A stretch of DNA of 64,000 nucleotides from Romanomermis culicivorax (taxonomy: Eukaryota; Nematoda; Enoplea; Mermithida; Mermithidae): positions 2,012,623 to 2,076,622 of the forward strand of contig CAWUHX010000005.1 of the NCBI GenBank assembly GCA_963922205.1, in the 5' to 3' direction. This document shows positions 20,560-32,934 of this stretch, one piece after another. Position 1 is the stretch's first letter, and each line of letters begins with the position of its first letter. The position numbers and the translations under genes are program-made. Under the pieces are notes generated by a model that saw only the letters and a list, made by a program, of their open reading frames with translations, did no database searches and was not told where the DNA came from.

Positions 20560-20710
20560 TTTTGGCATATTTGTTTACTTAATAAAAACTGAACCTACTT
20601 TATCAACAAAGAACTTTGGAAAATAAAATGATGATAAATAGAGGACCAAAGGTCAGAGGAATTGACCCTCTGACAATTTCAGATCTTGAATATATTATTG
20701 TTGGCATGAG
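20560..20710 (-). repeat. Dispersed repeat C
   Basis: The block around GAGGACCAAAGGTCAGAGG is repeated at 25085-25210 and 27930-28060 in the opposite orientation, with shared flanks (AAGTTCTTTG, CATCATTTCATT). Non-coding. Base 20740-20895 is a second dispersed unit also found at 48560-48660. Confidence 0.6.
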
Positions 20711-21500
20711 CTAATACGACTTTTATCATTGATATCAGCTGATAAAATACGAATAGATGTTATTACTTTTTCCATCATACTTTTTGGGGAAGAATGGTGG
20801 ATTTATCTAACAGATTTGAATTTGATAGTGCTGCTATTTGGATAAATAAATCTTGCATTGATGTGCTCAGGTTATATAGCAGCTAGGAAAATGTCAGGGT
20901 TTCTAAGTAGTGTACACTAAAACATGGCATTTTCAAGCTCATTGGTTACAGGCCTCACATTCTACTGTAGGAATATATTGAAAACCCATTGTAGGAAATA
21001 TCGAAAACCCATTTTTAAGAATATTACCTGCTTGTCATAAATTGAAAAATTGAGCTATGAGTGTGAAATTAATGTCAATCAGTAGAGAATAATCAACACT
21101 TTAAGAATTTGCATGGATGGAGTATGTTGAGAATATTTTGTGATAATGAATAATTTGGGCAGTATTTATAGACCTGCTGCATAGGCAGTGAAAACTTGGA
21201 TATCTTTTGTGTGGCATTTTTTCTGACTATTCTATTCTGTAGTGTGTATAATATATGTTTTGAATTTGTTTCTGTGTACACGATTTTGGGCCTTTATAGT
21301 GGCTAAACATTATGATGGCATGATGGCTATAGCCACAGGTTAGCCTATTTGTAAATATTTGCCTGAAATTTTTTTTCTGGGACTATATATATTTGTCACA
21401 TCTAAGATTTAGCAGATATATTCAACATTTAGAATGACATCGTTTTATTCGGAAGATTGAAAATATAAAACTTTAATAATATATTCGGATATATCCTATC
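20711..21500. other. No gene seen
   Basis: AT-rich DNA downstream of the serpin stop, with a short repeat shared with 48560-48660. Nothing else supported. Confidence 0.4.
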
Positions 21501-24500
21501 TCATTTAATTGGAGGTTTATTGTACTGTCCAGCAAAAAGCACTGATTGGAACATATCATGTTTCATTGTGGCGAAAAAGGCAAACGGTCTATTGGCATGG
21601 AACTTTGCCTCAGCAATAGGAGTTAGCAACATATGGAAAGCCAAACTTGCTGATGTTGCAGCAGCAGCTGTGATTCCAACATTGGAGACCTAAATTGAGC
21701 GATTTTCACAATAATGATTTTGTAGAAATATCAAAATGACTAGTCAGCTGAATTTTGTATTTCAATGGTGCCCAAATTTCTGCTCTATGATCTGAGGTGT
21801 GCAGTGGAACGAAATTTCGTCCCATTGCCAACTCCCCATTTTTTTCATCTGGCCCCATCCCTTCCCATTGGCCTGCCATTCCTGCCCCATTTGGTCAATA
21901 AAATATTGAAGACTATCAATTAGAACACATGCTGAAACTAGCACCTGAACATCTTTTCTGTATACAACCACCAAATTCCCATATAGGAAAAGATTTCAAA
22001 TTCTTTCTCCCTTCTCCTAATTTTTTTTCCTAAGAGTCTGATTCAGGGAAACACAACAGTGACTATGATGAACTAGAATAAAATTTGAAATATAGACTAC
22101 AAAACACTCTATATCAAATTTTAGCTACAGAGTAACAGTAGCTATACAAAATGCAAATTCGCTGCCTTAACTGGTGCAGAAAATACACCCAAAGCTTCAA
22201 CGTGTAAAGTTCTATAGTCTGTTTTTCTTGAAATGCTTCCAAACAATGGAAGTGGAAAGCAAGTAGTATTTCGGATTTTCACAATATTCTAATGAACAGT
22301 ATATCATATAGAACTGGTAATTTGTGAGCATACTGACCTAATCTTAAGTGATTTTTCGAGTGAAAAATTTTACAGTAAGGGACCTATGTAAACGATTTTG
22401 ATGACAGTACTGATTTGTGTCGCTTTTTTATCAGGAAGCATTTTATTAAAAACAGACTACAGTTCCATGTACAAAGTACACTTGAAACTCCAACCCTTAA
22501 CTTCTACATTGATGTAGAAAGTACGCCCAAAGCTCTAATGTGTAAATTTCAACTTCCATGTAGAAAGTATACTCAAAGCGTTACCAGATAAAAATCGAGC
22601 TCACTGTAGGAAGTATGCCTCAGCTGACTTTGCCTGGGACATTAAAGTTCATGACACGAAGTTTCTATCGAAGAAAATTCAGAAAGAACCAGAAGGCTGT
22701 AGGATATAACCACCTAATGGTTTTAGTCAATTTTCAAAAATTTTCACAAAACATTTTGTTATGGGACATATCTATTATGTACTAGGGACACATCTTTTGA
22801 TGATCCCATGTGCTTAACTATTGCTTTCAGGACAAATTTTTCACTGTTTCTGGACAAGTTTTCTTCACAAAATGCACAAAAAATTGTGCCCCCAAACATG
22901 GTGAAAAATGTGTCACAAAAAGAATGTGTAAGCATAAGGGATCATAAAAAAGGACATGAGTATGTTAAAAGTAACATCTGAGTCAAGTTGGCCGAAACAC
23001 ATTTTTTACATTGAGATCAATTTTTAAATGTTAAAGCTTCAAGCATACTTTCTATGTGGTAGTCAAATTTGTCAGGTTGAAGCTTTGGGGCATACTTTCT
23101 ACATGGAAGTCAAATTTTACACGTTGAAGCTTGGGGCATACTTTCTACAATCCATGTATCACCCTGCACAGTTAAGGCAGCAAACTTTCAAGTATATGTT
23201 TTCTACAAAGGTATCTTCTGTGCAACCACTGTATGCGCCTGTATCACTTGCAAATCCAAATGCACTTTTTTAAATTTGTGCCTCAATCCATCCCATCAAT
23301 AATTTTAATTTTCATTCCTGCCCTGTTTCATCCCATCCTGCAAGTCATCTCCTCCAGCCCTATTCTTTCCCATAACTGGTTAGGAAAGGGAGAAATTGGA
23401 GGAAGTGAGTCCTGTTGCACACCCCTGTCTCTGATCATGTAAAAATCGAAATTTGGTAGAGATCACTGGATCACACACAAACTTACTTCAAAGAAAGCGT
23501 TATGGCGCATGTTGGAAATAGCAACTCTGTCCCAATGTTGTTTCAACATACCACTGAAATCAGCTTTTGACATGTCGAAAATTCAGTTACATTCAACAAT
23601 TTCAATTGGTCTACAACATCTTCAACAGTATACTCCATAGTAAATATCGGTAGCTTGACCTGCAAAAGAGACAATTCACAGATAAAACACTCATAACTCG
23701 AAGAAAAAAAGATTGTACACATAGCTGATACACAGTTTAACAGAACTATTGAAAATTGATTGTGTTGTAATTACATCTCCAGCTTGTATGCAGAAAGTTG
23801 AGGGTTGACCCCTCACCAAGCTTTATTTTTCCTAGGTACCGGCCACATGGATTAGGGCATACAACAAGTAGACCAAACTTTGCTATATGAAACAGAGCTC
23901 TATGTTCAACTCCAAGTGAAATTATTTGTTCAATTCAGTGCATCCTCTTACTACTCACATCAACATACGTCTCTTCAAACTGGATTTCTCCATTGAATTT
24001 TCTATGGATGACATCACCAACATCTATTTCGTGGCCAAATTCTTGCATGGCAATGTAAAAGGTGAAGCGTTCATCAAACATCGCTTGCTCAATCATGGAA
24101 AAGGATCCATTCTTGTGGTAGGATAATGATCGTAATTCGTCATGCAAAAATATCACTTCGTGCAATTCTGTTTCTGACTCAAAGAATGTGTCATTTTGTG
24201 TCTTCTCTGTCAAGAAAGGTACATCAAACCTAGCATTCAGGTATAGTGCATTCACCAAATGCATGACAGTTTTGGCATTCAGACTCCCAGATGCTATCAG
24301 ATTTTTGATATGGTTCTCCGTTGTTTCAGCCACGATATCATTGATTTGATCAACAGCTCCATTTCCCTTTTTTGCAAAGTCGACCTGCATGCAAAAGACA
24401 TCAACAGCAAAAAATGCAGAAAATGGGGACTCAAGTTGCATTCTAGCAGCATGCATATGTTATAAGACAGTTTAGTTCTGCAGTGGTGCCCTTCTGTCAG

Positions 24501-27500
24501 CACTCAGTTGAATTTCCAACCAAAAATTTCAGTGTGTTACATTTTTTAATCTACAGTACGACAGTAGTCGACCTTCCTCTTTCATCTGTTCACCTCCATA
24601 TACACCTCCAAAAGTACACCCTGACCAACTCAACTTTCTGGGTGCTTTTTGTCAGGAACACATTGTTTTGGTCTTCATAGAAAAAAATTACTATTTTTTG
24701 AATACTACTTTTTGGACTTTTTCACAGAAAATATTGATTTTTTCTTTTCAGAGACCTCTCCCCCAAAATTTTTGGAATTACTGACCCCTAGCCTCAAAAA
24801 AGGCGACGACCCCCCCCCCCCCCCTAGAGGACCAAATACGTGTTTTTCTTGAAACAGTAAAAACATGTCCCAAAAACAATGCTCAAGCACAGGCAATGAC
24901 CTAAAAATGTATCCTGAATTTGTAAAAATTGCATCCTAAACGAAATATTTTAAAAATTCAAAGAAAATGAATAAAACTGTTACATAGCAAGATCCTGTGA
25001 CCCTCTGGCGTTTTTTAAATTTTCTTCAATAATGCCGGACAAACTGACTATCTGAAAGACTATGGTCAACAGCTGACACACCAGATACCATGTCAGAAGG
25101 TCAATGCCTCTGACCTTTGATCATCTATCATTATTCATTCTATTTCTAAAGTTCTTTGTTGTTAAAGTATGTTCACTTTTCATTGGATAACCAAATATGT
25201 CAAAGTGTCACATACCAAAAGTGACACTACAGCAAATTTCCTGAAAAAGCCACTTGTCAAGTGTCGATCAATTTTCCAACATCACGTGATTCTCATCATG
25301 TTGATATTTTAATTTGTTTTCCATTTTTAATTCATGATCATTTACTATTATTTCGTTCTCTTCATTATTTTGCGCGTGCATTTTTCTGTTTCCTTTTATT
25401 GTATTTCGTTTATTTTGTTTCTTTTTGCACACGGGCTACAGTATGCCCTTTAGCTAAAAACTTCTGCCAAAACGTGCTCCATGAGCTCATGGCTATTTTG
25501 GGTGCATTCCATGCCCCTCTTATCAGCAAAATTAGCATCGCTTTTTCTACTTTGCTATGCAAAATGACTAGCTGAGAAGTTTTTACTGAAGACGTTGGTG
25601 TGCTTAGCATAGGCACCAAAGTCAGCCTCAGTGCTAAACCCATCCGAACTCAAAAATGTCTATGTCCTCATAGGCCTTTCCCGCATTGTGTCTTGCTGCA
25701 GAAGTTAGCTTGGGCATCCAGAACTCGGCCCAGGCTGGTACTGTACTGGACAGGGTCCTTATAAGGACATGTCATTCTTATTTTTCGCTCATTTTTGGGT
25801 TTACCCAGTTTTCCATCTTGTTTTTAGCACTCGCCTCCGCCCCCTTCTCTTATATTAATTTGCATAATTTATTATCCAACACCACGTCCGCCGCCCTTAA
25901 TTTGCATACACTTTCGCCTGTGGCTTTGAGCCAGGTTGTTGTTCATTTACATTTCCAATAAAAGAGTCGCCCCGGGCCTTCAGTGTTTCAGCAGTTGACG
26001 AGTCGAGTTGAAGCAGCCTCCACCTGTTCATCAACCAAACTGTCAATCCAGGGACCCTATCACCCCTCGTCAAATCATTTTTTTTGAAGCCGGACTAGGT
26101 GAGTCTTCTCACTGAGTCATTGCTGGGGGTATATTTTGGGGAACCTCATCTAAGTCGGTTTTCCCCTGAGTTCTCCCCAGATAAGTAGGGCTCTTTCCAC
26201 TCAGGCTTGGGCTAAAAAGGGATCTTTTGGTTCACAATCGGGTCCCAGAGTTGGGTCATTTCATGGATGACCTTGTCCCCATTCGCACTGAACAGGACCC
26301 AGGGGTTGTCACCTATAACCTGGTAGCATTGTCTATTATTCTATAGCAGTACCCTCAGAGCAACACCAGAGTACCTATGGGATCTCCTATAGCCAGCACT
26401 AGCCAGGTTACGTTCCCCAAGAGTAAGAAAAGTCGCCCACTCGGGGTCACAGCCTGTCACTCACTGTGACAGGATCATGTTTTACCAATATGATATGGTT
26501 TTCCATCAATTTGACGTGAAGTCCACCTAAGGGGACCCCCACTTTTCCACTTAATGTGACACACTCAACAGATAATGCAGAAAATTTCTTGTTTTTCTGT
26601 GCAATATATATTTTGTGCATCATACATTTTAATTATCGGCCTATTTGTGCAAAAAAATTGTTAATGCATCAAATGCGCTACATGATGCAAAAAGTGACGG
26701 ATTTCAAGAACAATTTGATCATTATCCTGTTCATTTATTATAGCATGGCGAACATTTTCGAATCTTTCTTTTGGGATATGTAAGTTTTTGTCGACCCTGG
26801 CGTATCGCTGATCATGCTGCCTTGGAGCTCTCTAATTTGAAAGCTTATGCACACGAACCTGTGAGTAAAAACAGTGGTTTATGGGACGCCATCAGACTTA
26901 TATTAGTTGAGCTGGAGCTCCAAGGCAGGATGATCAGTGATATGCCAGGGTGGACGAGAACTTACGTGTCACAAAAGAAAGATTCAAAAATGTTCGCCAT
27001 GCTATAATAGATGACCAAAATAATGATCAAATGGTTCTTGAAATCGATCACTATTTGCATCATGTAGTGCATTTGAAGGGTTAACAGTTGTTTTTGCAAA
27101 AATAGACCGATAATTAAGGTATGGGATGCACAAAATATTTATTGGGCAGAAAAACAAGTAATTTTCTGCATTATCAGTTGAGTGGCTCTTCTGAAACATT
27201 GGCCGTAGTGACACTTTTGGTTGGCTGTAGTGAGATTATTCTTATGTGTCATGGTCGCTCTAATGAGATTTTGGTGAGCTATTCTGATACATTAGCTATA
27301 GTGAGATGGTGGCTATAGTGATACGGTGGCTACTGTGATGCACAATCAATTTTTGCATAGTGTTAAAAAATATTATTCAGTATCTTTTTCGTTTGTTTAT
27401 TCATTCGAGTTGGTTCGACTGCTCATCTGAACGGGTTCATCTATTGGCGACGATTCATCACATTTTTGTAGTGTGTTGTGGTTCGCTCGTAGGCGTCTGT

Positions 27501-30500
27501 TTCTTCTATATCTATAAGTTTTGCATGATTCCTTGTAATTGTTTTGTGCCGTCTCTACTCATTGTCTGGTAGTTTTTGGGTCGAATCTGACGGAGGAATT
27601 TTGGTGTTCCTATATATTGTTTTATTTCTGCTGCGGCATTTGACATCAACATTTTATTTGTCTTCATTCTATTTGATTTAATAATAATAAAATTCTCGAA
27701 TTCCGATTGGTTGAGCTTCTCAATTCCTTGGAGCGGCATTCGCCTAGAAACTACCTCAGACTTGTCCATTTTGCATCAGGGTTAGAATTGTTGTTTCTTC
27801 TGCACAGTGCAAACTTTTTAGGCTTTGTACAGAATTTTTTTGTGATTTCTGCACTGGTGTAGAATTTTTTGAGTCTTGTGTTTGATCACAGTGGATACAG
27901 AAAAGATGCATTTTGGTGCATTTTAGAAAGTCATATGTCAGAGGGTCAATTCCTCTGACCTTTGGTCCTCTATTTATCATCATTTCATTTCTGAAGTTCT
28001 TTGCTGCCAAAGTAGGTTCACTTCTCATTAGGTAAACAAATCTTCCAAAATGGTTTGCGCTGTACAATTTTTGGCATCAAAAACAATAAATGGACAAAGA
28101 TGATTTGGGTAATGTTTATAGTTATCATTTGGCGTCGTTTTGCCTTTTTATTCATTCAATATATAAGTTATTGGCCGAGTTCGGTGTGCCGTTTTTTCTG
28201 TGTCATCAGTGACGATTTGGTCACTTATATTGGGTTATTTTTGGCACCCTACGCCAACTACGACTATTCTCATTCTCAACGTTCCTTATTTGGTAAAAGT
28301 GTGTTTTTCTTGGTGGAGTCTCTGTTGGCCACCAGTCTATGTTTCTTTTGGTGCTATTTCTACTACTGTTTCTTGGTAGAAGGCGTAGAAAGCATGAGGC
28401 CTTACTCTGGACGTCTGTTGCTCTGTAGCCCTGACCTTGGTGTTGTGTTCTGTTGCATTATTTTGTACTACTAACCTGTATTTTTGTTTGTTTAATAATA
28501 ATCATCTGAGTTGTCACTGCCTCTTATCTTTGTCTCGCCAAGTTAGCCTTAGGGGTACAACTTAGTTAGGAATCTTCGGAGAACCAAAGCCAGGTAGCCA
28601 GGGTATACATGTCATCTTGCATTGCTACACATAAAGTCAAAATCTCTAATAGTTTTTATCATCTTAAACGTATTATCTCATGTTTTAATTGGTAATCTTC
28701 AATATTTTATCTTGATATTTAATCACACATTTTCCCTGACACATTTTTTGAGAAAGATCAATATGTCAATTCTGTAGACTTTCTGAAATGATTATTCCTT
28801 CCTTAACATAAAATCAATCGAAAAGCTTCATGGCCGTTTTTGAAATTTCTGCCCTTCTTACTCATATCTTTTCAGCCAAGTTCATGAGAGTTTGCAAATA
28901 AATTACTGGTTTCTAATTCTAGAAATTACGACTTTTAAACACAAAACTCGAATCTAATCTTAATGTTCAGAAAATTGATTCTCCAGATTGGCAGAATGTC
29001 AATAGCCAGAAATTTTTGTCTGCACTTCGCCCTGGAAAGATTAGTATCATTTTTGGGCTTTCACTTGCCATCATAGAAGACTTAACCGTCGATTTCTTGT
29101 GTAATTCAAAGTCTTTATACTGTTGGATAATTTGCTGGAAAATTTGTTCCACAATGCTTGTAGATTAGACATCGATCAAACTCACAAATTTCAAATGTTT
29201 CCTCAATTTTAATAAATTAAAGCGTCTAAAAACAGCAGAAGGTTTGAAAAAGCTAAAAAATACGTGAATAAAGCGTCTAAGATCGTTTTTAAGTAAAAAG
29301 CGACTTCGGGAAAATGGGGAAACAAACTTTGACCCCTTCTCCCATTTGGGGAAAAGTCCCAGGGGAAAAAACAGTGGTAACAGGAGGAAACCGCAGTGCA
29401 GAAACTCTTTTTTAAACTTTTCTGCACCTAGCAGAAAGCCCGGTGCACAAAAAACACTGGTTAGAACTAAGTTCGGAATCTCACAAGAACCGCAGAAGGG
29501 AGTAAAATCGTTAACTCGTAAGACCCGGAAGATTTTCGACCCTCAAGATCTAATTGTTCCACAGGTTTACTCTTTGTCACACATAATTTTCTCCCAAAGT
29601 TGTTGAAAGCATGCACAATAAAAAGTTTTTTTTCCAATACCTCCAAAAAACGAGCAGATGGGAAACTTTCCAGTTCTTGCCTGAATTCACTTTTGACCCT
29701 AATATTTTCGTTCACAGCCAGAATTGGAGCGAATTTGAACATGATTCCACGTTCACTGTCACCTCTCGACAATTTACGTAGACTCAACACATAACCATGG
29801 ACACAGTTGTGATCCGAATCCTCACAGTGGAAGATGTGCTCCTTGATTTGTTCACTAGTATTTCCACCTAGGCCTGGCCACATTGTGGCGAACAGCATTT
29901 CTATGGAGATGGGTGAAAAGACGAAATTTTCATTATCATTTTGCCTCTTCAGGAGCTCGGAGAAATGGGCAGTGAACTTGGCGTTGTTTTTGAATGAAAT
30001 TCCCATGGTTGAACCTTAAGAAAAAAAGCTAATTGAGTCATCACTACGTTTGGTGGTAAATCAAATTAGAATTATGTTTAAGTGTTGAAGTTGTTGCAAA
30101 AGATTGCATGTATAAGTGAAAAAGAGTTTAAAAAAAAACTTTTTTGTAGAGGATAGGTAGCAGAAAAATGTTCAAAATTCGGAAAGATCACATGATGGAA
30201 GCAACACTATGTCCAAAGTACATTAAAATATGTGATGCTTTTTTCCCTGGGCTCACATGCCTGGCCCGTTTTCATTTTGCTTATGCAAATTTTGTAAGTA
30301 TATAGGTATCCTTATGTGCTTATAATGGGATATGTTATAACCTATCACATGTTAACATACACCATATCTTATATTATACCATAAAAACACCCTATGTTAT
30401 AACATACCTCCACATGTTACAGTATACCCAGTATTGCAACATCCACCCAATGGTAAAACATATACTGCATGATAACATACCCTGTGTTATGACATAACTT

Positions 30501-30979
30501 CTCCTGTTATAACATACCAAATGTTGTGCATCTTTGCCTGCTTTAACATAGGATATATGATAACATAGTCTCTGTAGTAACATGGGGTATATCATAACAT
30601 GGGATATCTTATAACATATGACCATGTCATAAGAGGAACTATGTTATAACATGTCATAAAATGGATTTTTTTTGTATGTTATAACATAGGCCTATGTTAT
30701 GACAGGGGGCTGTGATGGACACCGGCGATATGTTTATATGTGTTATAACATAGGGCTACTTTTCAAATTTTGTTTTGTATGTTATAGAATGGGCCTATGT
30801 TATAACATATCCCATTGTGACAACATGGCCTATGGTATAACATATGACGTCATATTGCAGGTATATTTTATGTACCGCATGTTTATAGTTTTGTAGAAAA
30901 TGTAAACAATGTGCAGGGACTTACCAAAAATCGCCATCGACAGAATGCTCAAAGCAAAAATGAACGGTTTGAATTCCAT
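21501..30979 (-). CDS. Secreted serpin, five exons, one 1-base frameshift in exon 4
   Basis: Serine-protease-inhibitor fold protein. Exons (minus): 30979-30925, 30014-29641, 24384-23959, 23659-23487, 21689-21501 (TGA). All boundaries are GT-AG and phases agree (1,0,0,0). Exon 1 is a signal peptide (MEFKPFIFALSILSMAIFG). Exon 2 has the N-terminal helix and NFVFSPISIEMLFATMW. Exon 3 has VDFAKKGNGAVDQINDIVAE and TVMHLVNALYLNARF. Exon 4 has VKLPIFTMEYTVEDV and ADFSGM. Exon 5 has the hinge GITAAAATS and the FHANRPFAFF / SVLFAGQYNKPP end. The hinge keeps small residues, so an inhibitory serpin is likely; P1 would be His, Met or Leu. Exon 4 needs one more T in the run at 23578-23581. With it the protein is about 405 residues, normal for a secreted serpin. 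Confidence 0.88.
22130..23230. repeat. Foldback with ~55-bp tandem units in serpin intron 4
   Basis: CTGCCTTAACTGGTGCAG at 22160 reappears reversed near 23170, and units of TGTAGAAAGTA(C/T)GCC..AAAGCT at 22450-22620 reappear reversed at 23035-23160. Related TGTAGAAAGTACG words occur at 37480-37620 and 46990-47050. Confidence 0.55.
23760..23890 (+). repeat. SINE fragment
   Basis: GAGGGTTGACCCC and TACCGGCCACATGGATTAGGGCATACAACA match the bodies of the SINE copies at 31190-31350 and 31465-31610. Lies in serpin intron 3. Confidence 0.45.
24649..24833 (+). repeat. Truncated hAT-like MITE
   Basis: Matches the 3' half of the MITE at 15410-15820 (AAAATTACTA.TTTTT, CAGAGACC, GGAATTACTGACCCC, then a 16-base C run). 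The 5' half and ends are missing. In serpin intron 2. Confidence 0.6.
25215..27300. mobile_element. Foldback element carrying a nested solo LTR
   Basis: Long inverted repeat: 26562-26835 pairs with 26905-27190, with a loop of about 70 bases. The left arm continues beyond the solo LTR at 25215-25254. Removing the LTR and one CACT rebuilds AAAGCCACTCAACAGATAATG, the mirror of the right arm (GAGCCACTCAACTGATAATG). The right arm then runs into short TAGTGAGAT/GTGACAC repeats to about 27330. Non-coding; sits in serpin intron 2. Confidence 0.85.
25255..26561 (+). repeat. Solo LTR of the left-end retroelement family (1307 bp)
   Basis: Begins TGTCAAGTG and ends TGTGACA, flanked by CACT on both sides (25251-25254 and 26562-26565). 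Aligns with the reverse complement of 11242-12645 over its whole length, e.g. GGGCTACAGTA.GCCCTTTAGC, CTCAGTGCTAAAC, GGGACCCGAT.GTGAACCA, TGACAGGCTGTGAC. Clearly diverged, so older than the provirus. No internal element remains, as expected after LTR-LTR recombination. Confidence 0.92.
28140..28640 (+). repeat. Dispersed LTR-like repeat B, copy 2, next to repeat C
   Basis: Plus-strand counterpart of 18085-18500. A third, more diverged piece is at 47080-47330 (GACCTTGGTGTTTCTTCC, CAATAATAATC, CCAGGGTACATGTG). An open frame of 139 codons crosses it but is not conserved. Lies in serpin intron 2. Confidence 0.5.
28641..29460. other. No feature seen (serpin intron 2)
   Basis: AT-rich intron sequence. 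Nothing I can support. Confidence 0.4.
30310..30850. repeat. Degenerate ATGTTATAACAT palindrome array in serpin intron 1
   Basis: About twenty copies of the self-complementary word TGTTATAACA or variants, spaced 20-35 bases with CCTATG/CATAGG in the spacers (e.g. near 30335, 30390, 30500, 30655, 30685, 30745, 30800). Confidence 0.75.
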
Positions 30980-31189
30980 ATAGCTAGTCTTGGATTTATA
31001 ACAAAATTGAAATATCACACTGTATGAAAAGGACTATAAAGGGGAGATTGTTGAACAATTTCCAGCATTATGAAGAAACATATGAAAATAAAGGATCTTG
31101 ATCCAGTAGTCTACAAAATCAAGCCGTGAACTACTCTGTAGCAGTGCGTCGAGCTGTCTATTAAGACATGTACCCCAAACTTAACATCA

Positions 31190-31350
31190 TGACAACAACC
31201 ACAATCTCCAACCTGTCCACTCAGCTGGGTTAGAGCAGTTGATAGCACATTTGCCTTGTATGCCAAAGGTCCAGGGTTCAAACCTATCATGGAGCATGAT
31301 TTTTCTGACATACTGGCTACATAGATTTGGACATACAACATTGGTGACTG
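31190..31350 (+). repeat. tRNA-derived SINE, copy 1
   Basis: A-box-like CAGCTGGGTTAGAGCAG near 31223 and B-box GGTTCAAACCT at 31274-31284, followed by the family body (TTTTTCTGACATACTGGC..GGATTTGGACATACAACA class). The tRNA-like head could derive from a Thr-type tRNA, but this is uncertain. Confidence 0.6.
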
Positions 31351-31463
31351 TCCAGAGCTCTTTGTCATGGAAGGCAAAGGATGTTTTAGTGATTAACCCA
31401 GCTGTTCTTTGTGCAACATGCCCCACACTCACCACCACGACAGCCACAGTTTCTAAACCATCC

Positions 31464-31610
31464 ATGTGGCTAGGTTAGCACAGTTGGATATGGGGTCTGC
31501 CCTGTATGCTGCACTTTAAGGGTTTAAGCTGCTAACTAAACATTATTTTTCTGGTACATGGACTACATGGATTTGGGCATACAACATACCCAGAAATTCT
31601 GAGACCTGGA
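31464..31610 (+). repeat. tRNA-derived SINE, copy 2 (degenerate head)
   Basis: GGCTAGGTTAGCACAGTTGG head, weak B box (GGGTTTAAGC), body TTTTTCTGGTACATGGACTACATGGATTTGGGCATACAACA class shared with copy 1 and 23760-23890. Confidence 0.5.
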
Positions 31611-31799
31611 GCTAGGTTTTACCCCCCATACCAAGTGTAACCCAGATTTTCCCGCTAGCTGGTGTAGGTAGGCACAGCTTTTCATCCTTGTGGGGTCAAT
31701 GCATTGTATAGACAATGTTGAAATGCTTCTCGCTGTGGTCAACTTATTCCAATTAGCAACTTTGAGATGAGCTGCATGTACAACTGGGCTTATTCTGTA

Positions 31800-32260
31800 A
31801 ATGATACATATCTTAAAGTTTGATCATGTCACATTATGCGCAGGTACCTTACAGGATGATCATGCCATATGATGTGCAGGTATATCGCATGTACTGCATT
31901 TGCCTGAAGAGTTCTAGAACCTACCAGAACATTCTATAAGATTCTGTGCATATTCTACAATGTTCTAGAATATTCCCTAATTTTATGTGGTAGATAAGCC
32001 ACATTATTTCTCATAGTCATTCATTTATTTACTTTACTGTACATTATTATTGTATTTTGTGTTGGTTAGTCTTATCAAACATTGTAGAATTTAAATAAAC
32101 AGAATATTATGGAATATTGTGGAAGATTCTAGAACTTTTCAGGAAAATGCGGCACATGAAATGTACAGGTATATGATATTGCATGATCATACTGTAAAGT
32201 ATGTATCACTTGTACCTGCACATCCTGCTACATGATAATACTGTAAGATATGTTTCATAC
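31800..32260 (+). repeat. Dispersed repeat E with perfect heat-shock-element cores
   Basis: Shares GATCATG.(C/T)A.ATGATGTGCA(G/A)GTA and TTCTAGAACATTC blocks with 53480-53670. Contains gTTCtaGAAtaTTCc at 31962-31976 and gGAAgaTTCtaGAAc at 32121-32135, both perfect three-unit heat-shock elements, plus partial ones at 31911-31945. Confidence 0.65.
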
Positions 32261-32930
32261 ATGGAGTGGGCCCAGCTCCCCATTTGGGTACCTTATCACA
32301 AAGATACTTATTGGACTGAGTTGACCACAGTAAGAAATATTCCAAGATTGTGCATACAATTCTTTGACTCTGATAGGATGAAAAACAGTTTCTTGCTGGT
32401 TACACATGAAATTCAACCTTGTTCTCAATACTGAGCAAAGACTATTACAAAATATCTCAGGCGTCACCGAGGATAAGTTTCAGCTAATCAAGGCCCATCT
32501 ATATAAATATATATCCAAAGAAATATCTGTACGAGGCTGTGGTATACAATGCACACTCTACTATTGTATGCTTCTCAACAGCTAGAAATAAAAGCACCAC
32601 CTAAAAATGTTATTGCAAATAGACGAATCCAAAACTGTATTTATTCTTACTAGGCCAATTTAAATTCCCTGAAAATCTTATTTTATATTCCAACTGTTCA
32701 CCTAAGGAATACTCAGTAGAGCTGTTTTATAAATGAGGCAGGGTATAATAGATATTTCTGAATTACAATTATATGAAATAGAGCAGAAATGTAAATTTTA
32801 AAATTACAGTATCTTGGGACATTTACTGTAGGCTCTACTCTGGTACAATCATATGATGTCCAAATACAGTTTTTGTGAATTTGTACCCATGGTAAGTAAA
32901 ATATAATATTGTATCTCTCTGTTGTAGTGT
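32261..32930. other. No gene seen
   Basis: AT-rich unique-looking DNA without supported features. Confidence 0.4.
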
Positions 32931-32934
32931 CCTT

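Noticed and set aside
27360-27780. Possible further LTR (CTATTGGCGACGATTC resembling a primer-site motif)
   Set aside because: No paired ends, target duplication or second copy found in the window.
28055-28474. 139-codon hydrophobic plus-strand frame
   Set aside because: Lies across repeats C and B; the matching copy at 18085-18500 does not keep the frame.
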